A stretch of DNA of 64,000 nt from Clostridium sp. DSM 17811 (lineage in GTDB: Bacteria > Bacillota > Clostridia > Clostridiales > Clostridiaceae), in assembly GCF_018861905.1 (NCBI RefSeq), contig NZ_JAHLDU010000013.1:51412-115411 (forward strand). Reading direction: 5' to 3'. Shown here in pieces: positions 47,649 through 56,536 of the stretch. The stretch's first letter is position 1, and every line of letters begins with the position of its first letter. A model generated the notes under the pieces. It was given only the letters and a program-made list of their open reading frames with translations. It made no database searches and was not told the origin of the DNA. The position numbers were made by a program, and so were the translations under genes.

Positions 47649-48388
47649 TTATCAACATTGTGCACACAGATTTTGTGGATAACTTGTTACTCTTAGTTAA
47701 TAATAACTATTATATTTAAGTTGTAAATTGGTTTAAAATTATGCTTTTAACTTATAAATAACTACTTGTTTATTTTCTTTAAATTCATGTAAGATCTCTT
47801 AACTTTATCTCAAATCGCTACTACTCACCGTCTACTACTCTAATGATCACAATTGTAATATAGACTACTATGTAATCATTTTCACGTTCCAGGCCTATGG
47901 TGTTTATTTCACACCTATAATCCTTTTTTAATTTATATTATACGCATTGTATTTTAGTTATAGCCACGTTTTGCCATAAAACTCATAAATACATTTTATC
48001 TTATAATTTATATATTATACCAATTTAATTATAAGCTTTTCAAATTGTAATATTATATTTAATTTACATTATTTTCTTTTATCTATCTAATTATTTTAAA
48101 TTTATTATTTTTTTTATTTAGACTCACAGATTGTACACATTAAGTTTTACTAATCCACAATCTCTTTTAACATATGTAATTATATGTTAAAAATTACGAA
48201 CTATTTAATAGTTATACACATTATCCACATCTTTTCTGTGTATAACTTGTGGAGTTGATGTTAATGATTCGTTATTTGTCGTTATTATGTATATATTGGA
48301 ATATATTATGTAAATATTTGTGTGTTAAATAAAATAATTCAAAATTTAATTGTTAAGTTATGCACATTATCCACAGTTTTGTTGATAA
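47649..48388. other. DnaA-box cluster in a gene-free AT-rich kilobase
   Basis: Perfect TTATNCACA boxes: 47674-47682 (minus), 48212-48220, 48221-48229, 48237-48245 (minus), 48358-48366 and 48367-48375. One-mismatch boxes: 47649-47657, 47658-47666, 48380-48388 (minus). Two pairs are in direct end-to-end tandem (48212-48229; 48358-48375). The intervening 500 bases are extremely A+T rich. No ORF is supported in 47553-48560. It could bind DnaA as a titration or control locus; an origin role is not claimed because no dnaA, dnaN or rpmH gene flanks it. Confidence 0.75.
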
Positions 48389-48560
48389 CATGTTAATAAC
48401 TTATTATCTATAATATCACTCGCATTTACTACGTCTAAACTGTTAAATTATCTCCTGAGTTGCTGCAATATATCTCCCTAATAAATTTTCTTGATTACCA
48501 TCTCGTGAAATGGTATATTAGGCACATAAGTATAAATTAAATTGAAAAGAGGTAATTCGC

Positions 48561-49028
48561 TTGAGAATAGGAATGGGATATGATGTTCATAGATTAGTTA
48601 ATGATAGAAAATTAATACTCGGGGGAGTAACTATACCTCACACGACTGGTTTACTTGGTCATTCAGATGCAGATGTTCTAGTTCATGCAATTATGGATGC
48701 ACTCTTAGGTGCTGCTGCACTTGGTGATATTGGAAAACATTTTCCTGACACTGACATTAAATATAAAGGCATATCAAGTATTTCCTTACTTAAATATGTT
48801 TGTAACCTAATAAAAAATAAAAATTATATAATTGAAAATATTGATGCTACAATAATAGCACAAGAACCTAAAATGGCACCACATATACCCTATATGGTAA
48901 AAAATATTGCGACCGCTCTTGATTTACCTATAGATAAGGTTAATATTAAAGCTACTACCGAGGAAGGACTCGGTTTCACTGGTCACTGCGAGGGAATATC
49001 CTCTAATGCTATTTGTCTTTTAAAATAG
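48561..49028 (+). CDS. ispF: 2-C-methyl-D-erythritol 2,4-cyclodiphosphate synthase
   Basis: MEP-pathway isoprenoid enzyme of 155 residues. GMGYDVHRL supplies Asp and His metal ligands, [20 protein letters not shown] is the signature, then FPDTD and the C-terminal [10 protein letters not shown]. It forms homotrimers in the cytoplasm. The start is TTG 48561 with GAGGT upstream. Not linked to ispD here. It is flanked by two similar 29-base sequences (48441 and 49044). Confidence 0.97.
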   Translation: MRIGMGYDVHRLVNDRKLILGGVTIPHTTGLLGHSDADVLVHAIMDALLGAAALGDIGKHFPDTDIKYKGISSISLLKYVCNLIKNKNYIIENIDATIIAQEPKMAPHIPYMVKNIATALDLPIDKVNIKATTEEGLGFTGHCEGISSNAICLLK

Positions 49029-49082
49029 CTATTTATAATCTTGTGTTAAATCGTCTCCTGGGTCGCTGAAATGTCATTAAAT

Positions 49083-49122
49083 AAAAATAAGGACAATTCT
49101 TATAACAATTGTCCTTATTTTT
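49083..49122. terminator. Terminator of ispF
   Basis: A 16-bp perfect stem (49083-49098 with 49107-49122) with T-run. Confidence 0.9.
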
Positions 49123-49179
49123 ATTATCTTTCATATCTATATGTGTTAATCCCATTTAATCTATGTTATAGAAATTTAA

Positions 49180-49386
49180 TTAACTAAACAATTTTCTCGT
49201 GCAATAATACTTATCTTCTCTCCTTTCTAATTCAAATTCATTTATAGATGTAACTCTATCATGCTGTTCTACATGTAGTACATAACCCTCTTCATTCTTA
49301 TTCTCAAAAAAGACCTTTGAATAATCCATAACCTCAACTTTTTCCCCACATAGGTCATAAATAAATTTTGGTATATTATTTAGCAT
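49180..49386 (-). CDS. Small protein of unknown function, 68 residues
   Basis: Reads MLNNIPKFIYDLCGEKVEVMDY, EGYVLHVEQHDRV and ends YYCTRKLFS. GGGGG lies nine bases before ATG 49386; the ATG at 49392 is too near it. Composition suggests a small beta-rich soluble protein. Not recognised. It lies downstream of argF on the same strand. Confidence 0.6.
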   Translation of the reverse strand: MLNNIPKFIYDLCGEKVEVMDYSKVFFENKNEEGYVLHVEQHDRVTSINEFELERREDKYYCTRKLFS

Positions 49387-49548
49387 AAACATCTACCCCC
49401 TTAATATTTATCAACTATAAATAAATATTATAATATACTGACGTTTATGCTAAATTTTTTATTTGTTTTTTATTTGTTTTTATGTAATATCCAATGTAGG
49501 ATATATTAGATATTACAGTATGTTACCCTACACCATTACACTAATAAA

Positions 49549-50547
49549 TTAATCCCCCAGGGTCGCCACCATAATTGCTTTTATAGTATGCATTCTATTT
49601 TCCGCTTCATCAAATACTATTGAAGCTGGACTTTCAAATACTTCATCCGTAACCTCTACACCATTCATCCCAAATTTTTCATATATATCCATACCAACTT
49701 TAGTTTTCAAATTATGGAATGCTGGCAAACAATGCATAAATTTAGTATTCTTATTTCCGGTTAAATCCATCATTTCTTTATTAACTTGATACGGTTTTAA
49801 CAGATTAATTCTTTGAGCCCAAACCTCATCTGCTTCTCCCATTGAAACCCAAACATCAGTATATATAACGTCTGCATCCTTTACTCCTTTTGCTACATTG
49901 TCAGTAATCGTAATGCTTGCTCCTGTCTCCTTTGCTACTTCTCTACATTTACTAACTAGTGCTTCCTGCGGAAATAATGTATTTGGTGCAATTATTCTAA
50001 AGTCCATTCCCATCTTAGCCGCTCCTATCATAAGAGCATTTGCCATATTATTTCTTCCATCCCCTGCATAAACAAACTTAATTTCATTTAATGGTTTTGA
50101 AAAATGTTCTTGCACGGTTAAAAAGTCAGCAAGAATTTGAGTAGGGTGATCCTCGGTAGTTAATCCATTCCATACTGGCACTCCTGCATATTTTGCTAGT
50201 TCCTCAACTACGTCTTGGCCATACCCTCTATATTCAATCCCATCATACATTCTGCCTAAAACCCTTGCAGTATCTGCGATCGACTCCTTTTTACCCATTT
50301 GGCTCCCTGTCGGTCCAAGATATGTAACATGTGCTCCTTGATCAAGTGCTCCAACTTCAAATGAACATCTCGTTCTAGTTGAATCTTTCTCAAATAATAA
50401 TACTATATTCTTACCCTTTAATGTTTGCCTTTCTGTACCTGCATATTTAGCCCTCTTTAAATCTCTAGCTAATTCAAGAAAATAATGAATCTCTTTTGGT
50501 GAAAAATCCATAAGTGTTAAAAAATTTCTGTTCCTTAAGTTAAACAT
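49549..50547 (-). CDS. argF: Ornithine carbamoyltransferase
   Basis: A 332-residue transcarbamylase. Carbamoyl-phosphate binding is [11 protein letters not shown], the ornithine loop is MHCLPAFHN, with [11 protein letters not shown] between. Sequence details ([28 protein letters not shown], length) are nearer to the catabolic ArcB type than to short biosynthetic ArgF enzymes, but the gene is alone, without arcA or arcC, so direction is undecided. GAGGAGA precedes ATG 50547. Confidence 0.93.
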   Translation of the reverse strand: MFNLRNRNFLTLMDFSPKEIHYFLELARDLKRAKYAGTERQTLKGKNIVLLFEKDSTRTRCSFEVGALDQGAHVTYLGPTGSQMGKKESIADTARVLGRMYDGIEYRGYGQDVVEELAKYAGVPVWNGLTTEDHPTQILADFLTVQEHFSKPLNEIKFVYAGDGRNNMANALMIGAAKMGMDFRIIAPNTLFPQEALVSKCREVAKETGASITITDNVAKGVKDADVIYTDVWVSMGEADEVWAQRINLLKPYQVNKEMMDLTGNKNTKFMHCLPAFHNLKTKVGMDIYEKFGMNGVEVTDEVFESPASIVFDEAENRMHTIKAIMVATLGD

Positions 50548-51116
50548 AATAATTCTCCTCTCTTATCTTTACGAACCTTTACCATCACAAATAAATTATT
50601 TTTAAGTGACCCGTAAAAGTTGTTTATTATTATAATGTACTACTATTCCCAAAGTTTCAATGTATTTTTGTATTTATACTAAATTTTTCCTATGTAAAAG
50701 CATAAAACATTATACCCTATCTTATTACAAGATTTTCATTATAGAATATGATTTATTTTAAATATAATATTGCAAATAGCTATATTTTTAATATTTAGGA
50801 TAAGTTATCCACAGTTTTCAACATTTAATCAACAGAAGCTGTGGATAGTTATATTTATATGCGAAAGCCTTATTTCAGTGCTTATACATATTAAAAGTTA
50901 TTCTGACATATTTTTATCCACATTGTCTACCAATGCCTGTTCATAATCTGTTAGTTTTTGTGTGTAGTAAGTAGTGTCACTTCTTCTTTTTTAATTCAAT
51001 ATTTATCTTTTTCTGCTATTTGCTTTCTATACTATTTCAATAAATTTTTAACCAAATTCAATTTAATATGCTAAGATTCCTTATTTTAAAGCTTTATAAA
51101 ATTTTATTACTAATAA
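50548..51116. other. argF upstream region with second DnaA-box group
   Basis: Gene-free. Perfect TTATCCACA boxes at 50805-50813 and 50914-50922, with a one-mismatch box at 50840-50848 (minus) and TTATACATA at 50882-50890. The argF promoter must lie near 50600-50700, where the minus strand has a TATAAT, but I cannot assign a -35. Confidence 0.55.
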
Positions 51117-51120
51117 AAAA

Positions 51121-51142
51121 ACAGGCTATTTAAGTAGCCTGT
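51121..51142 (-). terminator. Terminator of the NlpC/P60 gene
   Basis: ACAGGCTA, six-base loop, TAGCCTGT, followed by TTTTTT on the minus strand. Confidence 0.85.
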
Positions 51143-51154
51143 CTAAATAAAACT

Positions 51155-52261
51155 TTACCTAACTCTTCTCGCAGTAACATAATCTCCTCTTGTCAATTCT
51201 GTTATTTTGATTACATCACCAGTACGTGGTGCTTCAATATATGAGTTATTACCTACATACATTCCTACATGGTGTGGATCTGCCGCTGTACCAAAGAAAA
51301 TTAAATCTCCTGCTTGCAAATCTCCTCTTGCTACATATGAACCTTCATTTATTTGTGTATAAGTAGTTCTACTAAGTGAAACACCGAAATGAGCATATAC
51401 ATATTGCATAAATCCAGAGCAATCAAAAAACTGAGGACCACTAGCGCCCCAAACATATGGCGTCCCTAAAAAATTACTAGCATATGCAACTACAGCATTT
51501 GAACTAAATGATGATGATGATCCTCCTCTAGATGCAGTGTAATTAGGAAGATTATCTTTCATTTGTTGTATTTGTTTCATAGTAGCATCTACTGTAGCTT
51601 GTCCATCATTAACCTTGCCAGAATACAATTTTTCTTGTTTTGTAGCTTCCAAGATTAATACACTTTGATCTTTTTTAGTATCTTTAAGCTTTGCGAGTTT
51701 TGCCTCATTATCAGCTTTTAACAATAGTAGCTTTGTTTTCTCAGTTTCAAGTGCTCTCTTTTGGTTTTCAACCTTATTTTTTTTAGCTGTTAACTCTGTG
51801 ACAATATTATTATCATACTCAACAATTTTTTTAACAGTTTCAGCTCTTGAAATAAAATCCCCTATTCCCTCTGAATTTAATAAAACTTCCACATAGCTAC
51901 CGGCGCCATTCATATACATGCTTCGCATTCTCTCATTAAATAAGTCTTGTTCTTTTTTAATATTATCCTGCGCAACTTGTATATCCTTTGTTGTCTTCAC
52001 TATTTGTTTCTGGGTTTCCCCTACTTTAACCTTTGTTTTATCAACTTGTGTATACATCGTTTCTATATCTGAATCTAATTTTTCAATTGATACTTCTATG
52101 CTTTGAATGTTACTTTGAGCTTTCTTGTATGCGTTTTTTTGACTTTCTAACTGACTTTTTTGATTACTAAGTTTATCTGATAATGGATTTGCCATTACCT
52201 GCATGCTTATTGTAGCTGCAACGCCAATTGTTACTATCAATGATATTATTCTTTTACGCAA
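51155..52261 (-). CDS. Secreted NlpC/P60 peptidoglycan endopeptidase with coiled coil
   Basis: Signal peptide (about 1-25, ending MQVMANP), a long coiled-coil domain (about 30-235) of the PcsB/CwlO type, and a C-terminal NlpC/P60 domain (about 255-368) with the catalytic Cys in FFDCSGFMQYV and His in DPHHVGMYVG. It should cut D-Glu-diaminopimelate bonds in stem peptides; the coiled coil in relatives is a target of FtsEX-dependent activation. The start is probably TTG 52261 (AGGGGG six bases upstream); the ATG at 52276 lies before that site. Confidence 0.92.
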   Translation of the reverse strand: MRKRIISLIVTIGVAATISMQVMANPLSDKLSNQKSQLESQKNAYKKAQSNIQSIEVSIEKLDSDIETMYTQVDKTKVKVGETQKQIVKTTKDIQVAQDNIKKEQDLFNERMRSMYMNGAGSYVEVLLNSEGIGDFISRAETVKKIVEYDNNIVTELTAKKNKVENQKRALETEKTKLLLLKADNEAKLAKLKDTKKDQSVLILEATKQEKLYSGKVNDGQATVDATMKQIQQMKDNLPNYTASRGGSSSSFSSNAVVAYASNFLGTPYVWGASGPQFFDCSGFMQYVYAHFGVSLSRTTYTQINEGSYVARGDLQAGDLIFFGTAADPHHVGMYVGNNSYIEAPRTGDVIKITELTRGDYVTARRVR

Positions 52262-52341
52262 CTTAATCCCCCTCATATGTAATATTATGTATTTTTACAA
52301 TTTATTGGTTTTTAAATTATTTTTTTTAAATCAACGATTAC

Positions 52342-52371
52342 ATTGTACCATTATTTTATCATAATTTTCAA
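52342..52371 (-). promoter_or_regulatory. Possible SigA-type promoter of the NlpC/P60 gene
   Basis: Minus strand TTGAAA (52371-52366), 18-base spacer, TACAAT (52347-52342). Confidence 0.5.
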
Positions 52372-52461
52372 CGAAAACATAGATTGTACTGTAAATTTTA
52401 TTTTATTTTTCAATTATATGTCTGTTATTATACATTTATTTACATATTTTGTATCACATTT

Positions 52462-53304
52462 TCATAATTTTAAAGAATGTTTATATATTTCTGACTTAGG
52501 CAAATTTCTATCCTTCGCAACTAACTTCATTGCATCTTTTTTATTTATTCCGTCATCCATATATTTTTGTATATGCTCTTCTATAGTTAGCGAATCCCAT
52601 TTAGCCCTTTCATCTTTAGCTATAGCTTCCTTACTCTTACCTTCAACTACCAATACATATTCTCCTCTTGGAGAATTCTGTTTATAATATTCTATTGCTT
52701 GTTCCAGTGTTAGCCTTATTATCTCTTCATACAGCTTTGTAAGCTCCCTACACATTGATATCTTTCTATTTCCAACATTTTCATATAAAAATTCTAAAGT
52801 ACTTAAGAGCCTGTGAGGAGCCTCATAAAAAATTAAAGTCTCACTCCTATTTATTAAATCATCAATAATAGGTTTTCTTTCTTTATTCTCCCTAGGCAAA
52901 AATCCTCTAAAAATAAATTTTGTAGTGTCAAGTCCAGAATATACAAGTGCAGTAGTAATTGCGGTAGCTCCAGGTAATACCACAAATTCTATGTTTTGCT
53001 CTATACACTTTGAAACTATAACACTTCCAGGGTCTGATATTCCAGGCGTTCCTGCATCACTAATAATAGCTATATTTTTACCTTCTTTTACTTGCCTAAT
53101 TATATCCTCGCTTTTTCCTAACTCATTAAACTTATGATAACTTATAAGTATTTTTTTTATATTAAAATGATTTAGAAGTTTTAAACTTTGCCTTGTATCT
53201 TCTGCTGCTATTATATCCACACTTTGAAGCACTTCTAATGCTCTAAGCGTAATATCCTTTAAATTTCCTATCGGAGTTGGAACTAAATATAATTTTCCTG
53301 CCAT
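52462..53304 (-). CDS. rsmI: 16S rRNA (cytidine(1402)-2'-O)-methyltransferase
   Basis: A tetrapyrrole-methylase-fold enzyme of 280 residues: LYLVPTPIGNLKDIT, AEDTRQSLKLLNHF, ISDAGTPGISDPG, FRGFLPRENKER and CRELTKLYEEI. It 2'-O-methylates C1402 in the decoding centre. The start is ATG 53304, eight bases from AAGGG; GTG 53313 would overlap that site. It follows the trmN-like gene by about 30 bases, the Bacillus yabB-rsmI arrangement without the GIY-YIG gene. Confidence 0.96.
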   Translation of the reverse strand: MAGKLYLVPTPIGNLKDITLRALEVLQSVDIIAAEDTRQSLKLLNHFNIKKILISYHKFNELGKSEDIIRQVKEGKNIAIISDAGTPGISDPGSVIVSKCIEQNIEFVVLPGATAITTALVYSGLDTTKFIFRGFLPRENKERKPIIDDLINRSETLIFYEAPHRLLSTLEFLYENVGNRKISMCRELTKLYEEIIRLTLEQAIEYYKQNSPRGEYVLVVEGKSKEAIAKDERAKWDSLTIEEHIQKYMDDGINKKDAMKLVAKDRNLPKSEIYKHSLKL

Positions 53305-53333
53305 TCTTATCACCCTTCTCTGTAGTATTTACA

Positions 53334-54077
53334 TTAATTTTCATCTGAATTATACATATTTTTAATTTCCTGAGTATATCCACCATCTTCTACATGAACA
53401 TAAAGAGGAGGGTCCCATTTTAAAAATGCCCCCCCATCCCTCTGACCCTCAATCAGGACAATGTTAGGTGCCTTATCAACGCTTGGGTGCACCATCCTTA
53501 TACGTTTAGGCTCTATCCTATGCTTCCTCATAGTACACAAAATATCAGCTAATCTATCTGGTCTATGTACCATATACAGTCTTCCATTATCCTTTAGAAG
53601 AATTCTACATGCAATAATTACATCTTCTAATGTGCAACAAATTTCATGTCTTGCTATAGCGTCCTTATCATTTAAACTTATTAAGCCAGAGTTTTGAAGT
53701 TTATAAGGTGGATTAACTGTAACAATATCTACCTTATCAAGAGTTTTAATAAGTTCTATATCTTTTAAATCTCCATTTATAAATTTAATTTTATCCTCTA
53801 AATTGTTATATTCTATGGACCTATTTGCCATATCAACAAACTCTTCTTGAATTTCCACTCCAATTATATTACTTGCGGTTGTTTTACCTGCTAATATAAA
53901 AGGTATTATGCCCGTACCAGTGCATAAATCAACAACTTTAGCATTTTTTCTTACTTTCACAAAATTGGCAAGCAGTACTGCATCCACTCCAAATCGAAAA
54001 GCGTGTTTTTTTTGAATAACGTGAATGCCTTTTAGTTGAAGATCATCTAAAGTTTCATCCGTTCTTAAAAACTCCAT
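53334..54077 (-). CDS. trmN: TrmN6-type tRNA (adenine-N6)-methyltransferase
   Basis: A 247-residue Rossmann methyltransferase of the YabB/TrmN6 group. SAM-binding VVDLCTGTGIIPFIL, then VEIQEEFVDMA and the catalytic VTVNPPYKL (NPPY motif). It starts MEFLRTDETLDDL at ATG 54077 (AAAGGAG seven bases upstream); the longer frame to 54143 lacks a ribosome binding site. In E. coli the homologue modifies A37 of tRNA-Val. Operon with rsmI. Confidence 0.9.
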   Translation of the reverse strand: MEFLRTDETLDDLQLKGIHVIQKKHAFRFGVDAVLLANFVKVRKNAKVVDLCTGTGIIPFILAGKTTASNIIGVEIQEEFVDMANRSIEYNNLEDKIKFINGDLKDIELIKTLDKVDIVTVNPPYKLQNSGLISLNDKDAIARHEICCTLEDVIIACRILLKDNGRLYMVHRPDRLADILCTMRKHRIEPKRIRMVHPSVDKAPNIVLIEGQRDGGAFLKWDPPLYVHVEDGGYTQEIKNMYNSDEN

Positions 54078-54304
54078 TATGTATCTCCTTTCTATAAAAT
54101 TTGCGTTTATTTTATACATCACAACAAAAGAAGTATACCTCACTTTTTATTGCTAAATCAAGAGAACACACACTTTATTATTTTTTTTGATTATTAAATG
54201 TATATTTTCATTTAATAAAATGTAATTAATTATTAAACTACTATTAGTAATCATTGTTGAATATATATATTAGTATAGAATAATCGATTTTAATGAGGTT
54301 AAAA

Positions 54305-54961
54305 ATGCAATTAATATTATATCCATTTAAAAATATAGTTTTCAATAAAAACTCTGTGTTATTAGATGCATCTTTCTTGATCAGCTTAATTTATGATGAA
54401 GATATTAAGCATAGCGATTGTTTATCATGCTTAAAACAACTTTCAGAGGGGGGGTCCGTTTTTTACACTACTAGTATTGTAACAGCTGAGGTCATGAATA
54501 AAATACTTTATACATTGTTTATTAGTGACATTCAATGCAAAATAAATAATATTAGACCTTATAACTCAATGGATAATATTAGATCTATTACAAATAGCTT
54601 CAGCCGCCATGATACAAAAATATTAAAAGAAAAGAAAAAAGATAGACTTATTCATATTCCATATAAAAGATATTTTGATAATATTTCTAAAAATTCTATG
54701 AAAAGAAATTTACTTAATATCTATTACAGTAAATCTGTAGAAATAATTTCAGAATTAGAAAAAATTATAAATATAAAATATCTTAATATTTCTGAAGAAT
54801 GTATTTCTTTAGTTAAAAAATTTATGTGTGATAGCTTATTGTCAGTAAATGATGCTTTTCACATAGCCACTGCTGAACACAACAATATAGATTTCTTCCT
54901 TACTTTGGATGGTGATTTTATTTTTGCCGAAAGTAGCGAAATTAAAATACTTAAGATTTAA
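54305..54961 (+). CDS. PIN-domain protein with a central insertion, no antitoxin visible
   Basis: A 218-residue protein. PIN acidic residues are recognisable at LLDASFLISL (Asp21), VTAEVMNKI (Glu62), SVNDAFHIATA (Asp183) and LTLDGDF (Asp202/204). Between Glu62 and Asp183 there is about 120 residues instead of the usual 30-50, with a Lys/Arg-rich stretch (HDTKILKEKKKDR). The start is ATG 54305, GAGG seven bases upstream. Toxins of the VapC family have this fold but come with an antitoxin gene; none is upstream. It may be a stand-alone RNase. Confidence 0.75.
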   Translation: MQLILYPFKNIVFNKNSVLLDASFLISLIYDEDIKHSDCLSCLKQLSEGGSVFYTTSIVTAEVMNKILYTLFISDIQCKINNIRPYNSMDNIRSITNSFSRHDTKILKEKKKDRLIHIPYKRYFDNISKNSMKRNLLNIYYSKSVEIISELEKIINIKYLNISEECISLVKKFMCDSLLSVNDAFHIATAEHNNIDFFLTLDGDFIFAESSEIKILKI

Positions 54962-55008
54962 TAAATAATAATTTTCAAATCAACTTTTTAATTAACACTA
55001 TTATAAAA

Positions 55009-55048
55009 AAAGAAGTGTAAATTTGATTATCTCAAAATACACTTCTTT
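55009..55048. terminator. Bidirectional terminator between PIN and LysM genes
   Basis: AAAGAAGTGTA pairs with TACACTTCTTT around an 18-base loop. Confidence 0.75.
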
Positions 55049-55059
55049 CTTTATGTTTG

Positions 55060-55704
55060 TTATTTAGGAATATAAATATGTGTACCATCTTTTATTGAAT
55101 TCTCATCTACAATTTTATTTGTTTCCTTTAACATTCCAATCGCTTTTTTCACACTATAAGAAGGCATATTATTTTTAGCAATTGAAGTTAATGTATCCTG
55201 CTTTTTAACAATATATTCAGTAGTATTCCCTTCTGCAACTACAGCTTTTGATACTTCTGTTTTTGATGCTTGTGCTTTTGATGAATCTGCTTTTATTTCA
55301 TATGGGATTACTATCTTCTGACCCTCTGAAATTTTATAAGATTCACCCATACTATTTCTATTTCTAATAAATTCAACGATTTTACTTTTATCCTGACTAG
55401 GCATATACGTTTTAGCAATACTAAACACTGTATCATTCTTTTTAACAGTATAAATTCCAACATTAGTTTTATCATTTATATAAGCAGCATCCATTTTATT
55501 AGTATCTGTTTCTAAAGTATTTTCATTTGTCGTTTTATCAGTATTGACTACAGAAGTTGAATTATCATTCTGCACCATAGTCGCATCTGCTGCATTTACC
55601 TTGGCAACGTGTTCTCGCCCCCCTACATATTTTACTGCAAGAAATACTACTAAAATTAATACAGCAACGGTAGATATGCTAATTATTCCTTTTTTCATTC
55701 TCAT
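55060..55704 (-). CDS. Membrane-anchored protein with two LysM domains
   Basis: A 214-residue protein: N-terminal membrane segment or signal (about 6-24), a Thr/Asn/Asp-rich linker, LysM 1 (YTVKKNDTVFSIAKTYMP ... GQKIVIPYE) and LysM 2 (YIVKKQDTLTSIAKNNMP ... GTHIYIPK). LysM domains bind N-acetylglucosamine chains of peptidoglycan or chitin. There is no catalytic domain, so it is probably a wall-binding or scaffold protein. AAAGGGG precedes ATG 55704. Confidence 0.88.
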   Translation of the reverse strand: MRMKKGIISISTVAVLILVVFLAVKYVGGREHVAKVNAADATMVQNDNSTSVVNTDKTTNENTLETDTNKMDAAYINDKTNVGIYTVKKNDTVFSIAKTYMPSQDKSKIVEFIRNRNSMGESYKISEGQKIVIPYEIKADSSKAQASKTEVSKAVVAEGNTTEYIVKKQDTLTSIAKNNMPSYSVKKAIGMLKETNKIVDENSIKDGTHIYIPK

Positions 55705-55872
55705 ATTTAAAACCCCTTTACTATTTATTTGTTAATTAACTATATTCATAATCATTGACATAATCTTAAGGTTTCATACATGTTATAACTCTTATTATTA
55801 TTAATAATTGTTAAAATATTACTATTTTTAAATTTACTAATATATTATAAATGTGGTGTAGTACAAAACTTT

Positions 55873-55900
55873 AGGCTGTTAACTTTTTAGTTAACAGCCT
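55873..55900 (-). terminator. Terminator of the UPF0180 gene
   Basis: AGGCTGTTAACT, four-base loop, AGTTAACAGCCT, 22 bases beyond the stop codon. Confidence 0.85.
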
Positions 55901-55922
55901 TTATATATTACAACTTTGAATT

Positions 55923-56183
55923 CTATTTTCTACTACTTTTATCTATTTGCTCCCTAACTTCTTCACCCGTCATACCGCTTGCATTAATAATTGGAGTAGA
56001 TGTTATAGTTTCCTGTGCTCCCATTATCCCTTGATTCTCACCCGTTACAATAACAACATCATATCTATCTAAGAAATGGCCTGCATTCTTTTTACTATTA
56101 TCAAATTCTTTGACAACATAACCTTCATTACTTAAATATTCTTTAATTGGATTCAATCCCTGCTGTACTGCTATTTTCTTCAT
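55923..56183 (-). CDS. UPF0180 (YkuS-like) protein
   Basis: An 86-residue protein: KKIAVQQGLNPIKEYLSNEGY, YDVVIVTGENQGIMGAQET and IINASGMTGEEVREQI, matching the UPF0180/YkuS family. Function is not established. GGGAGG lies before ATG 56183. Single gene between two terminators. Confidence 0.9.
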   Translation of the reverse strand: MKKIAVQQGLNPIKEYLSNEGYVVKEFDNSKKNAGHFLDRYDVVIVTGENQGIMGAQETITSTPIINASGMTGEEVREQIDKSSRK

Positions 56184-56285
56184 GTTTTACGCCTCCCTTT
56201 GAAATTCTTTTCTTAAATTATTATCTCCAATTTTGAAAAGCATATTCAGATGTCCTTACTTATATTTTAATGATCAAAAAACAAC

Positions 56286-56322
56286 AAAAAAGCAGAGAGA
56301 AAATTATTTCTCTCTGCTTTTT
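56286..56322 (-). terminator. Terminator of ricT and the HMA-like gene
   Basis: AAAAAGCAGAGAGAAA pairs with TTTCTCTCTGCTTTTT, reaching the stop codon of the small gene. Confidence 0.9.
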
Positions 56323-56525
56323 TATACAACCGCATAACCAGCCTCTTCAATTGACTCAATTAAATTATCCACTGTTATAAAATAATCATCATATATTATT
56401 TCTACTTGTTTGCTTTCGCTATTTATTTGACAAGCAATTACACCTTGATTATTTGATATTGCTAAATTAATATTACTAATATCTTCTGAAGTATTCATAT
56501 TATAAATTTTTATAATTGACTTCAT
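56322..56525 (-). CDS. HMA-like domain protein without the metal-binding cysteines
   Basis: A 67-residue ferredoxin-like domain: IIKIYNMNTSEDISNINLAI, GVIACQINSESKQVEIIYDDY, TVDNLIESIEEAGYAVV. The beta-alpha-beta-beta-alpha-beta layout and the closing IEEAGY are those of copper-chaperone HMA domains, but the loop that should hold MxCxxC reads NMNTSED. It cannot bind copper in the usual way. GGAGGAGGG precedes the ATG and it follows ricT by 11 bases, so the two are co-transcribed. Confidence 0.8.
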   Translation of the reverse strand: MKSIIKIYNMNTSEDISNINLAISNNQGVIACQINSESKQVEIIYDDYFITVDNLIESIEEAGYAVV

Positions 56526-56536
56526 CTTCCCTCCTC

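Noticed and set aside
47649..48388. Chromosomal replication origin
   Set aside because: Box density is suggestive, but no dnaA, dnaN, rpmH or rnpA gene flanks the region, and no DnaA-trio next to an unwinding element could be assigned. Kept as a DnaA-box cluster only.
54305..54961. Type II toxin-antitoxin operon
   Set aside because: No upstream or downstream antitoxin-sized frame with a ribosome binding site; only the PIN protein is supported.
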